NCBI RefSeq assembly: GCF_021012795.1
Contig: NZ_VFYU01000011.1
Location: 1-64,000, forward strand
DNA length: 64,000 bases
Source: Psychrobacter sp. I-STPA10
Lineage (GTDB): Bacteria > Pseudomonadota > Gammaproteobacteria > Pseudomonadales > Moraxellaceae
Reading direction: 5' to 3'
In this document: positions 36,901 through 46,289 of the stretch, piece by piece
Layout: each line of letters opens with the position of its first letter
Numbering within the stretch: position 1 is the first letter of the stretch
Position numbers and translations under genes: made by a program
The notes under the pieces: generated by a model
The model's database searches: none
What the model was told of the DNA's origin: nothing
What the model saw: only the letters and a program-made list of their open reading frames with translations

Positions 36901-37365
36901 CGCTAAGGTCTCTAATATCTCACGACTATTTGCTTGTGGTGGTAAATCTAATGCGTCTTTAAATAGTTGTTCAGGAGATTGGGTTTGTCCAATAAGGTTA
37001 AGGACTCTCCAGCCCCCATTTTTAGCGTTGAAGTAATTTATAATGGTAGATTTATGTTTGTTACTTAATTTAGAAGTTGCTATTTTGACTATATCTTTAT
37101 CATTATTAATCAATGCTTGTAAAAATAGTGCAAGGCTTGATTTGCCAGAACCATAGGGGCCTGTCCATGTAAAAGCAGCCTGCCCAGATTGCTGTATATG
37201 ATGAATCATCTTAATGATGACTTGCTCATAGGAGATGGGACAATAAAAATTTTCAATGGCATGACTATCATTATTGTCATAGCTAATATTAATAGAACGT
37301 TGGAAATATTCATTACGTTCAATAAGGTCAATAAGATAAGTGGGGCGATTATGGATTGTATTCAT
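33988..37365 (-). CDS. sspC: SspC, large ATPase of the phosphorothioation machinery
   Basis: About 1125 residues. A P-loop GPYGSGKS lies near the N-terminus (residues 78-85 of the longer form), with a Walker-B-like VLIFIDELGKVFDG near 170. The long remainder is helical with no named domain. In Ssp systems SspC is the ATPase that works with SspB and SspD on DNA. The start is uncertain: the frame opens at a TTG (37392), but I prefer the ATG at 37365 (MNTIHNRPTYLID); neither has a strong ribosome site. The stop shares a base with the sspD start. The length, P-loop and position between the DUF4007 gene and sspD support the name. Confidence 0.82.
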   Translation of the reverse strand: MNTIHNRPTYLIDLIERNEYFQRSINISYDNNDSHAIENFYCPISYEQVIIKMIHHIQQSGQAAFTWTGPYGSGKSSLALFLQALINNDKDIVKIATSKLSNKHKSTIINYFNAKNGGWRVLNLIGQTQSPEQLFKDALDLPPQANSREILETLADNIKQGQRVLIFIDELGKVFDGAVKSSRPEDIYFLQQLAEFVNRSQGNILLIGVLHQSFMAYARQVSTKIHDEWLKIQGRFIDCVVMLSIDEQIHLIGQVIKIKDKRLITYQHSENSLTQIKAVVDNIAMNRKTDSEQLTQLLQAVFPLHPLVSILLCQLSKKNFGQNQRSLFSFLMSAEPNGFGYYLRNTSITDFSLFTPCQFWDYLDSNLNSTLQVSEYSKQWLLSQMAVQRYEELNNEMAVRLIKIISLISIFADGTGIHASPKLLQTLLGIPQSQLNDLLETLEVASIIFYRKFTQSYSLSEGSDFNLSEAIKSQLQELDSLPFEQLEQFEPIVAKAHYQNTGSLRWMEVKLLPVTEMTSNALLRLQNNSNESLVGYFCLLLPKNDSEISLALSICETVTKSSTSLPNLVVAILDSHNTIIDLLKDKIALTNILKNDKRLLNDKIARQETEGRLVEVEDTLNQLLDKSLGSSKWYSTYLDLDNDNTAAKLNRFQLSALASKIADKQVSEYFICNNELVNRNKPSPSAKGAIRELLKRMIENSEEENLAIEKYPPEKGIYESVLLKNGLHKADADGNCYFARPTEPKLVKIWECADNIIANNKGQLVTASQIYQAWQQPPYGIKSGLHEILYVAYILSRHSDLANYINGEYKPTVQYLLAEYLIKVPDQVGIREVSFLEETQTWVHVLKEQLESEFATRLKSAIQDEPLPIAQALVSIFDSMHPWIQRTNELSSKTKQLRNILKQANDPNQLLFDDLPRFFNANDDDDKKVEKIITGLFELDYKYPTLVEDINTKLIDYLKVKKEGINPFLEINQRAASLFGKSGDYLLDAFIARLVKYDGSMKDTESLISLLAGNKPAKKWIDQDIIKAKQQIAAYCFQFLEAEVNADIHTSPDRQKIGIITKSPNETKSQVREAHITDLNAKRVEEKATEILTALADQGFDLNDQIAIIAKFLNKLEGDDQLEVS

Positions 37366-37490
37366 AGTATTTATAACTCGATCATCTACCAAAGCATACT
37401 AAGATGCCATTGAGAGATTATAAAAAAAAGTCTTGAGCCAATAGTGGCGGATTAACCAGTGCTTAATAACTAATGCTTAAAATACTTAAG

Positions 37491-38531
37491 TCACTGGCAT
37501 TTATAATCTTCGTGACACATATGTTTAATACATTGCTCAAATATGGTATGCAAATTGTTCCCATCAGTTATCTGAAACTGTCGAATACCTGCTGATTGTG
37601 TCCATGCTAAAGAGTATTGTGAGTCTTGAAGTTGCTCTGCATAACCTATGATTGCCTCTTCGTCTAACATAAATACACGCCCGGGTGAACATTCATCATA
37701 AGTACACATCTCTAATGATAAAGTATCTGCGACATTATGATGATTCTGCCAAAAACTAACCAACGCATAGATAAATACTGGCAGTGTCAAAGTATTTTTT
37801 TCACCACGCAAGGCTCTAATATTTTGCTTACTTACTCTCGTCAGTAGTCCTAGCTCTACAAGTGGCCCTTCTAGGGTGCTTTCAAAATCTTCATTTGCCT
37901 TTCGAGGTTTGGTGGTGTAGTTTTGAATAAAACACTCAATGTCTCGCTTAATGGTGGAGGCAGAAGGAAGGGTAAAATTATGATCTTTTAAAAACTCTTT
38001 GAGAAGTCGTACAAACTCTTCACGACTTAATTCTGACTTGGTATTGATATTAAAAAACCAATAATAGGTGACTAAGTTTGGATTGGTAACAAGAGATAAA
38101 TGTAATAACCAGATAGTAGAAGGTGACTCTAAATAAGGGTCTAAGCCATGATCACCAAAGAAATTTTGGGCATTATAAAAATGATTAAGATGACGAGTTG
38201 CATCTATGCTATGTTCATCCGTACTATGCTCATCGGTTTTTGCTAATTTTTGAGTATCAGCAGTTTGATACGTATTATAATAAGCACTGCCATCTCTAAT
38301 AATCATCGCCGTATGCGTTGACCAAAAACGTAACGCATTCAACATATTTTTACCAACCCCAAAATTAGCAATCGCTGTATCTTGAGAGAATACGTTGACA
38401 ACATCAGGGTGCATCTCAATTTGATCGTATACTTTTTTTATCCAACCATAACGTAATGGAAAAGTATCATGTCCAGATAATATAGGTTTAATTTTATCAA
38501 TATTAGATGAGAAATAGTTCATAAATTTCAA
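37491..38531 (-). CDS. sspB: SspB, DUF4007 DNA-nicking protein
   Basis: A 346-residue DUF4007 protein. The hallmark GHDTFPLRYGW is at 20-30, followed by VFSQDTAIANFGVGKNML and later YYWFFNIN and SIWLLHL-type segments. SspB is the nicking subunit that opens one strand at the target site so that sulphur can be placed there; the known Ssp mark is single-stranded and often within CCA. It is the first gene of the leftward sspBCD set and is divergent from sspA across 161 bases. About 125 bases separate it from the chosen sspC start. The family call is firm; the local recognition site is unknown. Confidence 0.87.
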   Translation of the reverse strand: MKFMNYFSSNIDKIKPILSGHDTFPLRYGWIKKVYDQIEMHPDVVNVFSQDTAIANFGVGKNMLNALRFWSTHTAMIIRDGSAYYNTYQTADTQKLAKTDEHSTDEHSIDATRHLNHFYNAQNFFGDHGLDPYLESPSTIWLLHLSLVTNPNLVTYYWFFNINTKSELSREEFVRLLKEFLKDHNFTLPSASTIKRDIECFIQNYTTKPRKANEDFESTLEGPLVELGLLTRVSKQNIRALRGEKNTLTLPVFIYALVSFWQNHHNVADTLSLEMCTYDECSPGRVFMLDEEAIIGYAEQLQDSQYSLAWTQSAGIRQFQITDGNNLHTIFEQCIKHMCHEDYKCQ

Positions 38532-38692
38532 TCAATCAGGGTGGGTATTGCTAGGTATTGCTATTGGGAAGACTCTCCAAAGCAGAAATAATTATCGCAT
38601 GATATTATACTTATATCAGGTTAGATTGTCATATTAATTACCTAAAATCTGCGACCTAAATTTACTGACGATATTTTTTAAGATAAAAAATT
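38532..38692. promoter_or_regulatory. Divergent promoter region between sspA and sspB
   Basis: The 161 AT-rich bases between the two starts must carry both promoters. Near 38597-38615 there are several TATAAT-like hexamers (GATATTATACTTATATCAG). A short duplicated GGTATTGCTA occurs at 38545-38565. I cannot single out operators. Confidence 0.4.
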
Positions 38693-39841
38693 ATGAAAAA
38701 CATATACTTAGACTACAATGCACACACTCCATGCGATAAGTTCGTGATTGATGCAATGAATGAGCTATGGGCACAAGCAGGTAACCCTCATTCTATAGGA
38801 CATTATTTTGGTTGGCACAAACAACAAATGATAGATGAGGCATTATCCACTTTTGCAGAAATCTATGATTGTTTTGAAGATGAATTGTTATTTATCTCTG
38901 GTGCAACTGAGGCGAATAATCTTGCTATTTACTCAGGCATAAAACTTGCAAAACGAATGAAACCAGAAGGTAATACTCTACTGACCAGTCATTTAGAACA
39001 TAAATCAGTGTTAAAACCTTTGCAATTCATGGCTAAAACACTTGGTTTGCATTTAATCTATATTAACATCACTACTGAAGGTGTTATTGATCTCAAAGAC
39101 CTACAGAATAATCTTGAAAATAATCAAGTACTATGGGTCTCATGTACCATGACAAATGGGATTATAGGTACTAATCAGCCTATCTATCAAATCGCTCAGT
39201 TATGTGAGCAGTATGATGCTAAGTTGCATGTTGATGCCTCACAAGCAGGCTATCTTGATATTGCTTGTCATGATTTAAATGTAGACTTTTTAACGTTATC
39301 TGCTCATAAAATATATGGTCCTTCAGGCATTGGTTTGATGTATTCTAAATATTTTGAACATTCAGACTTTTTTCCTATGATTATAGGTGGGGGGCAACAA
39401 AATGGACTTCGTGCTGGCACGCTGCCTGTGCCACTGATTGTAGGGTTTGCAACTGCCGTAAAACGCTTAGAGGATTTAAAAGAATCTGAGACTATTGAGT
39501 TAATAGAAAAAAGACAACAGTTATTAGACGGATTAAGTGACAAGCTAAATATTGAAGTTTATGGAAATTTAGATGACCGACATCCTGGAAATTTATATCT
39601 ATCTATTGATGGTATAGATAGTATGCAATTACTTAATAATTTACAACCTCAGCTTGCTTTTTCACTGGGATCTGCGTGTGATGGGCTTACTCGTGAGTAT
39701 CCACTTTTATTAAAAACGATGGGGATATCACAAGCTAAAGCTGAAAGTAGTTTTAGAGTATGTGTTGGTAGAATGACTACATCAGATGAAATAGTACAAG
39801 CCATTGAACAAATTGTTAGTGTGGTGGAAAAGATTATATAA
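38693..39841 (+). CDS. sspA: SspA, cysteine desulfurase
   Basis: A 382-residue class-V aminotransferase-fold enzyme of the IscS/NifS type. It opens YLDYNAHTPCD and has SGATEANNLAIY for PLP phosphate binding, VDASQAGYLDI, the PLP lysine in SAHKIYGPSG (Lys206) and the catalytic cysteine in LGSACDG (Cys329). It takes sulphur from L-cysteine as a persulphide and passes it to SspD. A housekeeping IscS would sit with iscRUA; here it is divergent from sspB, which identifies it as the defence copy. The start ATG has AAGATAA upstream. The 3' end converges on the helicase gene at 39893 with only about 50 bases between. Confidence 0.88.
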   Translation: MKNIYLDYNAHTPCDKFVIDAMNELWAQAGNPHSIGHYFGWHKQQMIDEALSTFAEIYDCFEDELLFISGATEANNLAIYSGIKLAKRMKPEGNTLLTSHLEHKSVLKPLQFMAKTLGLHLIYINITTEGVIDLKDLQNNLENNQVLWVSCTMTNGIIGTNQPIYQIAQLCEQYDAKLHVDASQAGYLDIACHDLNVDFLTLSAHKIYGPSGIGLMYSKYFEHSDFFPMIIGGGQQNGLRAGTLPVPLIVGFATAVKRLEDLKESETIELIEKRQQLLDGLSDKLNIEVYGNLDDRHPGNLYLSIDGIDSMQLLNNLQPQLAFSLGSACDGLTREYPLLLKTMGISQAKAESSFRVCVGRMTTSDEIVQAIEQIVSVVEKII

Positions 39842-39892
39842 TAAACTGCCCCGACTTTATTGACTAACAACTTTTAATCCACCACTTTCATA

Positions 39893-42196
39893 CTAAAATT
39901 TTATATCACTTTTTTCTGTAAACTGCCTCAACCAGTCACTTAACTGTTGCACATCAAATGCTTGAGCACCATAACCAATGCACAACAAATCCTCGGGCAG
40001 ATATTGATCAAATTTTTGCACTCTTTTATTAGGAATCAGCTTGGCAATCTCGGTCGCTGTAGGTAGGGGATTTTGAGCAAGCTGTTGTAAAAACTCGATG
40101 ACTTGCTGATAAGTTGCCCCACTGACACAAATAACCCCTGCATAAGACTCGGCATCAAACTCATGGGTAATAAGTAATGCCAATAAGGTATTGACCACTT
40201 TATCACCAAGCCATGTCAAAATATAAACTCGCCCATCTTGTACCACGACTGCCTGACTATCAAGGTGACATCGCTCAAATGTCTCCAAACTCTCTGTAAA
40301 TAAATGACGGGCAGTAGCGTCTATAAAGTCTACTTTTTGCGCCCCCACTGCAATGCGGTAATCTCCATTAACCAAAATTGCCAACATCTCTTGACGTACT
40401 CGGTCATGAATACTCATGCCACCACCACCAAAGGCAGGCGGTTTGCCCCCACCTTTGATAGCAACAACATCAATCACCTTTTTATCACTGTCTACACTGA
40501 GCACCTGCCAGCGTTTGCCACCAAAGATAATATGCTGTTTGGGCAGAATCATCGACTCAACAGGTAGCGTACCAAGGGTCTTATTACCTGCAACAACACG
40601 ATATTCCTCTGGCGTTTCAAACACCGCATAAAAGGTGTAATGCCCAACCAAACGCTCACCCAGCACCCCCAAGACCAACTCGCCACTACCCAGTTGCGTG
40701 ATTAGTTCATCCTCACCCATTTGTTTTAGCAGGGATTTAAAATGAGCAGGGGTTATCTTTTGAAAAATACCTTGCTTGCACAATAAACCATAAAGCTGAT
40801 CTGCTCGAATACCGCCCCATTGTGCAATGGTTGCCAAAACTTGGTGTAACAAGGTAGAAAAGTGATATAACGAAGTATCGGCAGGCTCAAACCATTTATT
40901 GGCTATCAATAGTCGAACCATCGCCAAAGATTGCAAAAGCTCCAGCCGTAAACCATCAATTAAGTTGCTGTTTTTATCAAGCTGTCTTTCAGTAATTAAC
41001 ATGCGCAGTATTGATGAGCCACCCCGCCTACCCGAGCGCCCCAAGCGTTGACGCAAACTCGATACCGAATGTGGTGCAGTCACTTGAATGACAGAATCCA
41101 CCTTACCAATATCAATACCCAGCTCTAAGGTCATGGTACAAATGGCAGTGGTGGGTAGCGACTCTTTTTGCAAGCGTTGCTCTAATCCCTCTCGTAGCTC
41201 TTTGGACAGTGAGCCATGATGTGGAAAAAACTCATTGGGTACGACATTTTTTTCGCACAGCTCGCTAAGCTCAGTTGCAATCATCTCGGTACGCTTGCGA
41301 CTATTGGCAAACACCAAATGACTGCCACCTCGACAAAATCGATATAAATCTGCACATATTTTCATTTCGGCACTATTGGCTAACTCAAGACTTTCGCCGA
41401 ACATTTGGCTTGGCTCAATATAGCCTTTAAGCTGGATTTTAATACTAGAGAATGCCTCTGATTCTTCGATAATCTCACAAGGTAGCGAGTGATTGGGTCG
41501 CAGTGATTGAGGTACATTAGCCAAATCACCAAGCGTCGCACTCAATGCCACTCTGGGGATAGGGTCGTCTAGTCTGCCCGCTATATGCTCCAATCGGGTC
41601 AGTAGCGACAATAAATGTTGACCTCTTTCATCACCCAAAAACGCATGAAACTCATCAATAACGATATATTGCAAATTGGCAAACGCTTGTTTCACCCAAC
41701 TTGCGTCCCTGATTAATAACGACTCAAGCGACTCTGGGGTAATCAAAATAATGCCAGAGGGGGACTTTTTTTGTTTAATTTTACCACTTTTGGCACTGTC
41801 ACCATGCCACGGGGTAACTTGTAAATCTAGCAAGTCTGCCAAACTTTGCAAACGTCGATATTGGTCATTAATCAACGCTTTTAAGGGGCTGATATATAAA
41901 ATTCCAACACCTGAACCGCTGTGTTTATTGCTTTTTTCATGCCTTTCTTCATATCCGCCTTGATGCTTTTCTTTATGCGACTGATATATATTACTTTGTG
42001 CCATCAACGCACTACACGCAGGTAAAAAGAAAGCCTCCGTTTTACCCGAGGCAGTAGAGGCACTGATTAATACATCGGTTTGTGCAGACAAAATGGGAGC
42101 AACGGCTTTGCACTGTATCTCACGTAGCCCATACCAGCCTTGATTAAATAGCCAACGCTGTACCTGCTTATCAAGCTGTAAATGAGCATCTCTCAA
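39893..42196 (-). CDS. Shango-type Lhr-like DEAD/DEAH helicase
   Basis: A 767-residue SF2 helicase. Walker A is in SASTASGKTEAFF (45-57), followed by YISPLKALINDQYRRL, IVIDEFHAFLGDERG (DEFH box), VALSATLGDL and QRLGRSGRRGG (motif VI). The C-terminal 330 residues are of the Lhr/BrxHI accessory kind. The frame has no ATG near its beginning; the first possible start is the TTG at 42196, preceded by AAGAG. It lies 56 bases after the DUF2791 ATPase gene. Helicase, ATPase and TerB protein in a row is the make-up of the Shango anti-phage system; the helicase is SngC as I recall the naming. Confidence 0.8.
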   Translation of the reverse strand: MRDAHLQLDKQVQRWLFNQGWYGLREIQCKAVAPILSAQTDVLISASTASGKTEAFFLPACSALMAQSNIYQSHKEKHQGGYEERHEKSNKHSGSGVGILYISPLKALINDQYRRLQSLADLLDLQVTPWHGDSAKSGKIKQKKSPSGIILITPESLESLLIRDASWVKQAFANLQYIVIDEFHAFLGDERGQHLLSLLTRLEHIAGRLDDPIPRVALSATLGDLANVPQSLRPNHSLPCEIIEESEAFSSIKIQLKGYIEPSQMFGESLELANSAEMKICADLYRFCRGGSHLVFANSRKRTEMIATELSELCEKNVVPNEFFPHHGSLSKELREGLEQRLQKESLPTTAICTMTLELGIDIGKVDSVIQVTAPHSVSSLRQRLGRSGRRGGSSILRMLITERQLDKNSNLIDGLRLELLQSLAMVRLLIANKWFEPADTSLYHFSTLLHQVLATIAQWGGIRADQLYGLLCKQGIFQKITPAHFKSLLKQMGEDELITQLGSGELVLGVLGERLVGHYTFYAVFETPEEYRVVAGNKTLGTLPVESMILPKQHIIFGGKRWQVLSVDSDKKVIDVVAIKGGGKPPAFGGGGMSIHDRVRQEMLAILVNGDYRIAVGAQKVDFIDATARHLFTESLETFERCHLDSQAVVVQDGRVYILTWLGDKVVNTLLALLITHEFDAESYAGVICVSGATYQQVIEFLQQLAQNPLPTATEIAKLIPNKRVQKFDQYLPEDLLCIGYGAQAFDVQQLSDWLRQFTEKSDIKF

Positions 42197-42252
42197 AAGG
42201 CATTCTCTTTATTCTGGATTTAGATTTTGGATACTGGATTTAGGGTTCTGGG

Positions 42253-43584
42253 CTATAACTTAAAATCCGCCAATTCATCGTCAGCCTCATTACCCTCTGC
42301 GTCATCACCTGTATCAATCTCAAACTCCATATCCGATGGCATATCAGGCTCAATGGCAACAGAATTAACCAGTTGTGTCCACTCAACCTCTGGATTTTGG
42401 TCAATGACCGCCAACATATCCAAAAATGCCTTGATGGTATTGCGAGGGGTACGAAAATAAGCCTCGCCGATGGTTTGGCTACAATGTTGTAAAAACGCTT
42501 GTAAGGATTCATCAGGCACTAAGTATTTTGACTCGTCACCCCCTGCATAAACATGGCGTAAATTTTTAAGCAAAATATACAGCTCCTCGGGGGTTAAACT
42601 GGCTAAATGCAGGGCAGGTGAGGAATAATCAATCACCCCTGCTTGCTTGGCAAAGCTGTTGTCTGCCAACCGAGTTTGCAAGGCATCATAGCTGTATAAG
42701 CCTTTACGTGGGTCTAACAAAAACTCTGGCGTACCCCCCAATAAAAAGCCTAAATATTCTGCGGTGCCTTGCAAGCAGTCATTTAATATCCGTAGTATTT
42801 GCTCGTAATTACTAAGACGGGCTTGGGTACTATTGAGCTTATACAAATTAACCATCTCATCAAGATTAACCAATAACCCTTGATACCCTGCCTGACGCAC
42901 AAATAGGCTCATTAATTTAAGGGCATCATAAAATGAGCTGTCTGAGATGATACTACGCACGCCCAAATCTCGGCGGGCATCGGTCTTGGTTGAATACTCC
43001 GCTCGTAGCCAACGAATGGCATTGATTTTTAATTCCTCATTACCCTGCTCATGACCTTGCCAATAGGCTTCAATGACTTTGGCAAAATCATAACCACCCA
43101 CAAGCTCGGTTAATTGTGCCAACTTGTCTTGAATAACCTGACCAATGTCATCGCCTGTACTGTCTGCTTGTTTGCGTGCTTCGGTAATAAAGCGTTCAAC
43201 CACACTGGTGAGAGCATTGCCATCTGGTTTGTTTCGGGTAGACAAATTACGCATCAATTCAGAATATAAGTTGCGGGCTTGCCCTGCGGAGGCTTGAATA
43301 CGTCTATCAGGTGACAAATCGGCATGCACTGTCACCAGCTTTTGCTCTAAGGCAATCGCTCGTACCACACTTAAAAAAAAGGTTTTGCCTGAGCCATACT
43401 CGCCAATAATTAAGCGAAAAGCCGAACCACCATCGGCAATGCGCTCAATATCACCAATAAGCGCTTTTAATTCATTGATACGCCCAACTTGGATATGCTG
43501 AATACCTACTTTTGGGGTTACTCCTGATTTTAAAGATTGGATAATGGCATCACGCTCTTTGGCTCGAATCTTTTTATTGCTCAT
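42253..43584 (-). CDS. Shango-type DUF2791 (BrxD-like) ATPase
   Basis: A 443-residue P-loop protein of the DUF2791/BrxD kind. It begins RDAIIQSLKSGVTPKVGIQ and has the P-loop GEYGSGKT (61-68) within RLIIGEYGSGKTFFLSVVR, later LLVNLDEMVNLY (Walker B-like, near 240) and ELYILLKNLRHVY. The C-terminal 30 residues are highly acidic. BrxD ATPases pair with Lhr-like helicases in several BREX types, but no pglX, pglZ or brxL is present here, so a Shango assignment fits better. It is read leftward between the TerB gene and the helicase; 193 bases with a partly palindromic, C-rich intergenic stretch separate it from the TerB gene. Confidence 0.8.
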   Translation of the reverse strand: MSNKKIRAKERDAIIQSLKSGVTPKVGIQHIQVGRINELKALIGDIERIADGGSAFRLIIGEYGSGKTFFLSVVRAIALEQKLVTVHADLSPDRRIQASAGQARNLYSELMRNLSTRNKPDGNALTSVVERFITEARKQADSTGDDIGQVIQDKLAQLTELVGGYDFAKVIEAYWQGHEQGNEELKINAIRWLRAEYSTKTDARRDLGVRSIISDSSFYDALKLMSLFVRQAGYQGLLVNLDEMVNLYKLNSTQARLSNYEQILRILNDCLQGTAEYLGFLLGGTPEFLLDPRKGLYSYDALQTRLADNSFAKQAGVIDYSSPALHLASLTPEELYILLKNLRHVYAGGDESKYLVPDESLQAFLQHCSQTIGEAYFRTPRNTIKAFLDMLAVIDQNPEVEWTQLVNSVAIEPDMPSDMEFEIDTGDDAEGNEADDELADFKL

Positions 43585-43777
43585 CTAATTTCCTTATTAA
43601 TCGATTTTCGTTCATATCTTCTTTGTTGATAGCCCCCACCCTAGCCCTCCCCCAAAGGTAGAAGGAATTATTATTCCGAAGAGAGGTTAAAAATAAGTTT
43701 GCAATTGGAGAGTTGGGGATAAACTAAAAACTGGCAACTGCTACTATATACTTTTTGCCATCCTATCCAAAAATATT

Positions 43778-46147
43778 TTAAAGCTCATCGGTTATCTCTG
43801 CGACAATCTCCAAATCAACGATGATTGTATCGTCTTCTTCTAATACAGGAGCTCCCACGACCTCAAATGCCCAATCATTAATGGTTTCTATTGCTCCATT
43901 AATCATCAACTCTAATGATTGACATAATGCCATCACCTCTTGTTGTGTCCATGCCTCTTTGATAATGAGCTGTTGATATAGCTGACCATGTGCCCTATCC
44001 AAACCAGCAAATAATGGTGGCTCATCTTTAGCATTTTGGTCTTGATATTGGTCGTCGCTTGCAACGGCATCACTGCTTAACTTGTCTTGGCTATTTACAC
44101 TTTGACTCTCTAGGCTTTGGTTCTCTACGCTTTGATTATCTACCGTATCATCAACCTCTTTATCATCAGCAAAAATACTGGCAAGCATCGCCTTTGCCTC
44201 CCCTGTTTCACTCTCGAGCATAGCCAATACATCAGCATCAAAGCTCAAGGTATTATCTGAACTTTGTGTGCCACTTGCTTTATTATCTTGAACATCAACA
44301 AGCCTCTTACCTATCTTTTGTGCTGTCTTTTTGCGGGTGGTGACATGATGAATGTCACTGGTCACGCGAGATTTATCCAATCCCAACGCATGATACAATT
44401 TTTCGATTTGTTTAATTTGCTCAGGCTTAACCGAGCCATTTGCCAATGCCACAGAGATAATAACCTGACTGATAAAAGCCATCTGACTGTCATCAAGGGT
44501 TGCCAATTTTGCTTTTAACCCTGTCATATTGGCAGGTGTGTTTAATTGCCATAACAGATAAGCAGTTAACGATTTTTTCTCAGTTGTACTGAGTGTATGG
44601 TTACTCTCAATTAAAGCCAGCAAGACATCGATTTCAGATTTATATACATGTCCATCTATGGTGGCAACCATTGCCCCAAGTCTAAGTGCCAACTTAACTT
44701 GATAAAAACAATCACTGGCAATAAATTCGCCATTGCTATCATTATCGCCAGTGTTTTCCCCATTATCTACTTGGCTATCACTATCCGCTTGGCTATTATA
44801 TTGGTGTCCCCCTGCAAATAGCACCACATAATCATCAAATTTAAGCTTGCTACGATAATAACGCTGGTCAGGAACAATACCAAAGCCTGACAATTCTGCC
44901 AGATTAATAAGTAGCTCATTTTGCTTTTTGTTTAAGGCTTTATTCTCACTACCCTTTGGCAAGGGTGTATCCAAATGCTCCCATAATGCTTTGACAGTTG
45001 TTAACCCTTCATCGGCATCAATCACCTGCGTTGCCCATGCCTTAAATTTTTGAATAATAGCAGGATTTTGCTGTTCAACCAATATCTTGGGTAACAGCAT
45101 CAGTGCAGACACATCATCGGCACAATTGCTCTCACGACCTACATAACGACTGTACGCATCAAGAGCATCATTACTTTTTTCTGCAATCTCTACTAGCTTA
45201 TTGACAGGGGCTGTTAATCGGGTGGGATCTGGTAAGTCATCAAGGGTCAAATCAACAGTCATAATAGAGCGACTAGAGGCATGATAGCTAATTTTTAAAC
45301 GGGTTTTGTTGGGCTTTACCACCATGCCATCAGCAAAGCTCTGTTTATAATAAATGTTAAATAACTTTTTAAACTCAGTGGCACAGCGTTTGGCAGGGGT
45401 TTTAAAATTATAATTATCTGCAAAATTTAACCATTGCCATGCCAACTTAGCTGATATGGGTTTGCCTAAAGCAACGGTTTTTGCTAAGTCTAATTTAAAA
45501 CTTAAGTTAGCATTATTCGTTGGGACGGGAGCATCAGGCAAATGAGCAATTAAAGAGGTATCTTCAAATAATAGCGAGCGCGCCAAACGCATAAATTCTA
45601 AAAAATCAGCAGTATACTTGCCAAATGAATAATGCTCACCATAGATAACATATAAACGCATCACTTCGGTATAAATAGCAATGAATTCGGCATCACTGAC
45701 TACCTCATTATTGATATTTTCAATGATACGACGTTCAATACCTGCAAAATAAATAAATACATAGCCAATGGGTGTTTGTGGGTGTGTTCGATCCGATGCC
45801 AGCCAATCTAAATAAGCCCCACGACACTTAGCAGATAACGTTGCATATCTTGGCCAATAACCCAGTGTGTCGTCACTATCAATCTGAGTATTACGGTGAA
45901 TGACTTGTGGCGGTGCTACTGGCAAGCTGTCATCAATCATTGATGGCTCATTGCCATAACCGATTAATGTCTCCAGTTGACCACCAAAATAATAAAAGCC
46001 TCGTTTTATTGAGCGACCATGAATCACCATCGCCTCATGCTCACCTACCCAGCGACCAGCAGTTTTATTGCTAGAGTCTGTGTTATTTTTTGATGTTAGA
46101 GGGTGGATAAAAAAAGAGGCAAAGTTCTTTAAGTTGTATATATTCAT
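43778..46147 (-). CDS. Shango-type TerB-domain protein
   Basis: A 789-residue protein. The N-terminal part (about 30-240) fits the TerB-N domain, with RWVGEHEAMVIHGRS, GFYYFGGQL and WPRYATLSAKCRGAYLDWL. A central TerB-like segment (about 480-590) contains GAMVATIDGHVYKSEIDVL and ISVALANGSVKPEQIK, with acidic positions that in TerB bind metal. A Ser/Asp/Gln-rich linker (about 680-720) and a TerB-C-type end (ALCQSLELMINGAIE) follow. TerB modules are thought to sense stress at the membrane or to scaffold complexes. It is the first gene of the leftward Shango trio, and its promoter must lie in the region that also holds an inverted-repeat element at 46290-46515. Confidence 0.8.
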   Translation of the reverse strand: MNIYNLKNFASFFIHPLTSKNNTDSSNKTAGRWVGEHEAMVIHGRSIKRGFYYFGGQLETLIGYGNEPSMIDDSLPVAPPQVIHRNTQIDSDDTLGYWPRYATLSAKCRGAYLDWLASDRTHPQTPIGYVFIYFAGIERRIIENINNEVVSDAEFIAIYTEVMRLYVIYGEHYSFGKYTADFLEFMRLARSLLFEDTSLIAHLPDAPVPTNNANLSFKLDLAKTVALGKPISAKLAWQWLNFADNYNFKTPAKRCATEFKKLFNIYYKQSFADGMVVKPNKTRLKISYHASSRSIMTVDLTLDDLPDPTRLTAPVNKLVEIAEKSNDALDAYSRYVGRESNCADDVSALMLLPKILVEQQNPAIIQKFKAWATQVIDADEGLTTVKALWEHLDTPLPKGSENKALNKKQNELLINLAELSGFGIVPDQRYYRSKLKFDDYVVLFAGGHQYNSQADSDSQVDNGENTGDNDSNGEFIASDCFYQVKLALRLGAMVATIDGHVYKSEIDVLLALIESNHTLSTTEKKSLTAYLLWQLNTPANMTGLKAKLATLDDSQMAFISQVIISVALANGSVKPEQIKQIEKLYHALGLDKSRVTSDIHHVTTRKKTAQKIGKRLVDVQDNKASGTQSSDNTLSFDADVLAMLESETGEAKAMLASIFADDKEVDDTVDNQSVENQSLESQSVNSQDKLSSDAVASDDQYQDQNAKDEPPLFAGLDRAHGQLYQQLIIKEAWTQQEVMALCQSLELMINGAIETINDWAFEVVGAPVLEEDDTIIVDLEIVAEITDEL

Positions 46148-46289
46148 GGTTGTATCAATCGCCTTAGAAATATAAATGATTGTTCATTGGGATTGAGCCA
46201 AAAACTTTGTTACAATAGCAAGCTCAATTGTACTTTTACTATCATCATAGAGACATAAAATAGAGACAAGGCGACTGAGACAAATAGTA

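Noticed and set aside
33152..39841. A Dnd phosphorothioation system
   Set aside because: A DndC-like protein is present, but DndB, DndD and DndE are missing and DUF4007 plus the large ATPase identify the Ssp branch.
38693..39841. Housekeeping IscS cysteine desulfurase
   Set aside because: No iscR, iscU or iscA nearby; the gene is divergent from sspB.
39893..46147. A BREX system, because of BrxD-like and BrxHI-like proteins
   Set aside because: No pglX, pglZ, brxC or brxL genes are seen; the TerB-domain partner fits Shango better.
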